A stretch of 64,000 bases of DNA from an uncultured Verrucomicrobiota bacterium (GTDB lineage: Bacteria; Verrucomicrobiota; Kiritimatiellia; CAIQIC01; Lenti-01): assembly GCA_938003985.1 (NCBI GenBank), contig CALKWZ010000027.1, positions 1 to 64,000 on the forward strand, written 5' to 3'. A program made the position numbers and the translations under genes. The notes beneath the pieces are model-generated. The model worked only from the letters and a program-made list of their open reading frames with translations, was not told the DNA's origin and ran no database searches. The number at the start of each line of letters is the position of its first letter. Position 1 is the first letter of the stretch. Shown in pieces: positions 62,601 through 64,000 of the stretch.

Positions 62601-64000
62601 CGCGCTTCCGGATCTATCCGGCCCAGCCGCTGTTCCCCGAGCTGGCGTTCGCCGGCACGGCCGACAACGGCGAAGTCGAGGACTATCTCTGGCATCTGGC
62701 CGGCCTGGGCGACTACGTCTGGTACGACGTGGACGGCGACGGCGTCCAGGATGCCGGCGAGCCGCCGATTCCCGGCGTGCGCGTGTTCATCGATCAGAAC
62801 GCCGATGGGGTTTGGCAGGCCACCGAGCCGGCCGCGACCACCGATGCCAGCGGTCTCTACGGCATCGGCGGCCTCGTCCCGGGATCCTATGCCGTGCGGG
62901 TGGATGCGAGCACGTTGCCGGCCGGCGTCACGCCGACCTACGACCTCGACGGCATCGGCACGCCGCACCGGACCGCGGTCGACGTCGCGGCGCTGGACCA
63001 GTTCGTTTCCACGGTCGATTTCGGCTATGCGCCCCCGGTGGACATCGGCGACCGGGTCTGGTTCGACGCCAACCGCGACGGTATCCAGAACCTTTCCGAA
63101 ACCGACGGATTGTACGAAATTCCGGTCGCGCTGCTGGACACCAACGGCAACGTGGTGGCGGAAACCCAGACCGATTCCCAAGGCAAGTATCTGTTCGCGA
63201 ACATGCCGACGGGCACCTATCTGGTCCGCTTCGATCTATCCGTCTTCACCACGAACGAGATGCTCAGCCCGTCCAAGGTCGGCAGCGACGACGCGATCGA
63301 CAACGACTGGATTTCCGGCAATGCGAGCGACTATGCCTGGACCGCTCCGTTTTCCGTCGCGGGCGGCCAGGACTACCTGGACGTGGATCTCGGCGTTTCC
63401 ACCCGCTCGCCGACGCGCGCCGAACTGGCGGAAGTCTGGGGCGAGTGGTCCGACGGCGCCGGCCGCGTGGTCTGGCGCACGGATTCGGAATACAGCACGG
63501 CCGGATTCTTCGTGTTCCGCGTCGATCCGGAGACCGGGACGGAAACGCGGTTGAACGAGCGCTTGATCCTTTCCGCCTTCAGCGAAGGCGGCGCCACGTA
63601 CGTGCTGGCCGATCCCGCCGCGCGGGCCGGCGAAGAGCGGACCTATCGCCTGGAAGAAGTCGAGTTGTCCGGCGAACGCCGCGATCTGGGGATCCACGAA
63701 TTGCGCTTCGACGAGCCGGCCGAGCCGGCGGCGGTTTCCCGCTCGGCGCTGGCGGCGAAACCGGCGGCGAAGGCCGTGCGGCCCAGGAACCTGTCGGGGC
63801 CGTCCGCGGTGCTGAAGGTTCAAGTCGAACGGGAGGGCCTCTACGGCGTGGCCTGGCAGTCCATCGCGGACGGCATGGGGCGGCCGCTGGCGGACGTGCA
63901 AGCGCTGGCGGAAGCGGGGGCACTGAAGATTACGCGGCAGGGCGAATCCGTGCCGGCGCTCGTCGATGCCGCGCGCGAACGGCTGGTCTTCCATGCCCGG
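56672..64000 (+). CDS. Giant secreted SdrD/B-repeat protein, 3' end outside window
   Basis: An uninterrupted frame of 2443 codons reaches the window end. A Sec signal peptide is visible (MKKRSTFRFGRRAWAAVCAA, cleavage near PVWGA). About ten SdrD/B-type repeats begin GDxVWxDxNxDGxQ...GIxxVxVxLY, at about 58276, 59570, 59935, 60293, 60658, 60993, 61378, 61745, 62706 and 63049. DUF11-like modules lie near 57800 and 58640, and a GEVED-like domain (YDYGDLPESY to NGEVEDY) at 62170-62695. The Asp/Asn-Gly loops suggest calcium binding. After 63400 a different domain follows, leading into a segment that recalls gingipain-type peptidase N-termini; the latter is uncertain. It probably forms long stalks on the cell surface. 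Confidence 0.85.
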   Translation, partial: MKKRSTFRFGRRAWAAVCAALAWAAPVWGANPDGDLRVEIVTAYNLVVDSNAESPSTYAPKSAYIGAKFCNDGTEPLTNVWAYIGDLDAGTPGTYPSRTHAPLVGPLPGGKFALTHEGGTMGANDATRYIGTIQPGECITVYWLVSYPQLDANGDAVWGPSIKPEDDLWLEYDVWATARDGGAYLQADDSRTLTCRNEISAMANKIWPNGANKVPQEYQDLLNQYAPLWTNTSATAEPGAILRTEGIWYDLGNVGDGFDNDGDLVPDRNAWLQPVGDPDLFDPSCFRLVRTYVMVIVKLNDGTEQVILAEDQLYFTQIPANNRGAVGYVMYEFMAIGSGCVSTLTPYQEVASGFDNEKFNGDYGAPGQTLTGGTSLLAIAKSADPIVTRPGSNIAYTVTYTNSGPDPSGRPDIGLPVVLQDAIPTGTLYVAGSATAANVLPSGVGSYTVYYSTNHGLTWSPTEPAVATNVTDVQWWLSDPLPPGGTGTVKFSVTVKNPWPFPSPIVPNTAGLSFGNTTPFLWAHAQTLLLGNNALGDLVWRDDGAGGGYLGNQRQEGGETGITGVTVRVYYDANGDGVVGAGDYLVSSTNTGVNGLYGVTNLPDGTFVVAVETTNSNVPYGYTPTTPTRWSIALDPARTNVNGVVNLTADFGFAPALTLVKTHVSTNAVREGQLISYNLTVSNNLPGNGTGGAMPATYLAWASAGSGDPAEWHGFGNTFTPPGPDGIYTTNHFDNAAKQLVLSNFVMGVQNGSISNVKLVMPIVMAPPIGTDDELTIDIARRSPATTIFSKVYLATNLVSGTWTIPLTGTFAWAWADFATNYTVRLAGKKNSGGAAGGGIRIDCVGFRITGTETTLAASATTTLNPVPLTDRYDPAKLLYVGAQPPATSVSTNGGLGTLYWNNVGPIYPGGTSTVAVTFKLLEPPGNTNTLTTNTVWTTNSYFQGGAHANNATSSVVVTQFPAATVGDYVWRDLNGDGLQNETNMGIANVAVSITPPAGIDLGRGAGLAITNWTSTNGYYLFESIPATGVYTVRVATATLPSASFTNTYDERGTYDSTAAIFLDIYANGTNNLHLTTDFGYRLPSVIEGTIWHDYDRGRETYREAGEDWMTNVTVYLCASPSPCGPGASIATNVTTTNGYFRFTGNFNGTYTVYVATNTGMLGTGSWKISWDSNGTNTPNYDNQVTVPLGGLGRADFSYFRTGPYRIGDTLFWDWNTNGVQDVASEGGISNVTVRLYEDANGDGTVDTNADAFIASTVTGTNGYYVFTNLFATNTYLVIVDRQDPDLPATAIVTADPWGAKDGRSVVTLVNADNLDQDFGFWLAGNGAIGDTVWRDVNADGVQGGAQESGISNVLVTLYFNGDGAYRPLRTTNTSATGYYLFGSLPDGKYRVTVDAADADLPVDALGNVWHATTATSYDVTISGGNVYLDADFGFAPYGAIGDTVFWDVNRNGTQDAEPGVPGATVQLCADANHNGVYDAGETVLESAVTDAAGKYLFDQLLPGYYAVRVVTSSGPLAGADQTADPQSDGLTCSDPDLTVPCDDQCGWNLMPGQIFLGADFGYAPTGVIGDTLWIDVNDNGVRDAGEPGIPYVSVILYSNGVAIATNATDADGLYGFSGLVDFSNYGVRAATNDADFPAGLTNTWTADGTFDNYTTNIVMSGGAVASIGGYPCTDCDLNVDFGYRYAGNNSLSGTIGLDATPYDGLMNGLNPSGPGAGESPYAGVPVTLYLWNDDGDGVIEAGETAQLGTTTTAANGDYAFAGLPNGDGNDKYVVASPAPESFLTLTTTNGSIAGVAVFSTTNLQGYAVSARLAVNVAPTITNMDFAYASQKSYDYGDLPESYKTLVPDGARHVLATVPNLYLGAGVDAEGNGQPSAGADGDDLAGTDDENGVVQIVDSVWRTGSAGGSVAVTVGAGSGWLLGYIDFNRDGDFVDAGEMVANVAVSNTGGNGAGVYTNSFAVPAGTFSTTSSTPLYARFRIYPAQPLFPELAFAGTADNGEVEDYLWHLAGLGDYVWYDVDGDGVQDAGEPPIPGVRVFIDQNADGVWQATEPAATTDASGLYGIGGLVPGSYAVRVDASTLPAGVTPTYDLDGIGTPHRTAVDVAALDQFVSTVDFGYAPPVDIGDRVWFDANRDGIQNLSETDGLYEIPVALLDTNGNVVAETQTDSQGKYLFANMPTGTYLVRFDLSVFTTNEMLSPSKVGSDDAIDNDWISGNASDYAWTAPFSVAGGQDYLDVDLGVSTRSPTRAELAEVWGEWSDGAGRVVWRTDSEYSTAGFFVFRVDPETGTETRLNERLILSAFSEGGATYVLADPAARAGEERTYRLEEVELSGERRDLGIHELRFDEPAEPAAVSRSALAAKPAAKAVRPRNLSGPSAVLKVQVEREGLYGVAWQSIADGMGRPLADVQALAEAGALKITRQGESVPALVDAARERLVFHAR

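Noticed and set aside
58276..63100. Tandem DNA repeat or CRISPR array
   Set aside because: Repeats are at protein level, divergent in sequence and 300-400 bp long; no CRISPR spacing was seen anywhere in the window.
56519..63181. Minus-strand open frame of 2220 codons
   Set aside because: It is antisense to the SdrD-like gene; its residues are an artefact of GC-rich codon bias (His, Arg, Gly, Val rich) and show no domain.

Overview
The window is about 65% GC, gene-dense and free of rRNA, tRNA or mobile elements that I could recognise. The gene content suggests a member of the PVC group, possibly Kiritimatiellota or Verrucomicrobiota. The pointers are large beta-helix and SdrD-like surface proteins, a eukaryotic-type chorismate mutase, a plus-strand exopolysaccharide (EPS) locus opened by a NusG paralogue, and an XrtA-type deacetylase. 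That placement is inference, because there is no taxonomic marker gene here.

Layout. (1) 1-5506, plus strand: the 3' end of a large beta-helix surface protein, then a VanZ-like protein and a family 2 glycosyltransferase, tightly coupled. (2) 5507-15470, minus strand: housekeeping genes in two blocks. The first is ribBA-ribH-nusB-ftsY-ribD-ribE, preceded by a promoter, an FMN riboswitch and a terminator. The second is aroF (DAHP synthase)-pheA-chorismate mutase, followed by a TGS/uridine kinase-type nucleoside kinase and a small membrane protein. The aroF leader encodes a short peptide containing YYFSFIF followed by a strong terminator hairpin, which is the layout of an aromatic amino acid attenuator. 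(3) 15532-50161, plus strand: a roughly 35 kb EPS locus. It starts with a specialised NusG paralogue and continues with wza-, wzy-, wzc- and wzx-type genes. It also holds nucleotide-sugar genes (tviB, wbpB and wbpD types and a PglE-type aminotransferase), five glycosyl or phosphoglycosyl transferases, two O-antigen ligase-like proteins, a pyruvyl transferase with an F420-hydrogenase-beta-like partner, several FemAB/GNAT acyltransferases, an acyltransferase-3 protein, an esterase, and four deacetylase-like proteins including two membrane-anchored paralogues of a type I do not recognise. (4) 50197-56332: a VanZ-like protein, a PglF/WbpM-type dehydratase and, overlapping its stop codon, a cassette of two radical SAM/SPASM enzymes, a tandem PqqD-like protein and an HPr-kinase-like P-loop protein. 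This looks like a peptide-modification (RiPP-like) cassette resembling the SynChlorMet (Scm) arrangement. (5) 56333-56671: an AT-rich intergenic island. (6) 56672 to the window end: an open giant secreted protein with about ten SdrD/B-like repeats, antisense to a long spurious ORF.

How the parts work together. The EPS genes describe a Wzx/Wzy-type pathway. UDP-sugars are oxidised, aminated and acetylated; a PglC-type phosphoglycosyl transferase starts the lipid-linked unit; GT2/GT4 enzymes extend it; acyl, pyruvyl and deacetylation steps decorate it; Wzx flips it; Wzy polymerises it; Wzc and Wza export it. Most genes overlap as ATGA or GTGA, which implies translational coupling in long transcripts, and that fits a dedicated NusG-type antiterminator at the start. 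The most interesting items are the radical SAM/RRE/HPrK cassette coupled to the EPS locus, the two deacetylase-like membrane paralogues, the NusG paralogue with a hairpin leader, the aroF leader peptide, and the two palindromes upstream of ribBA.
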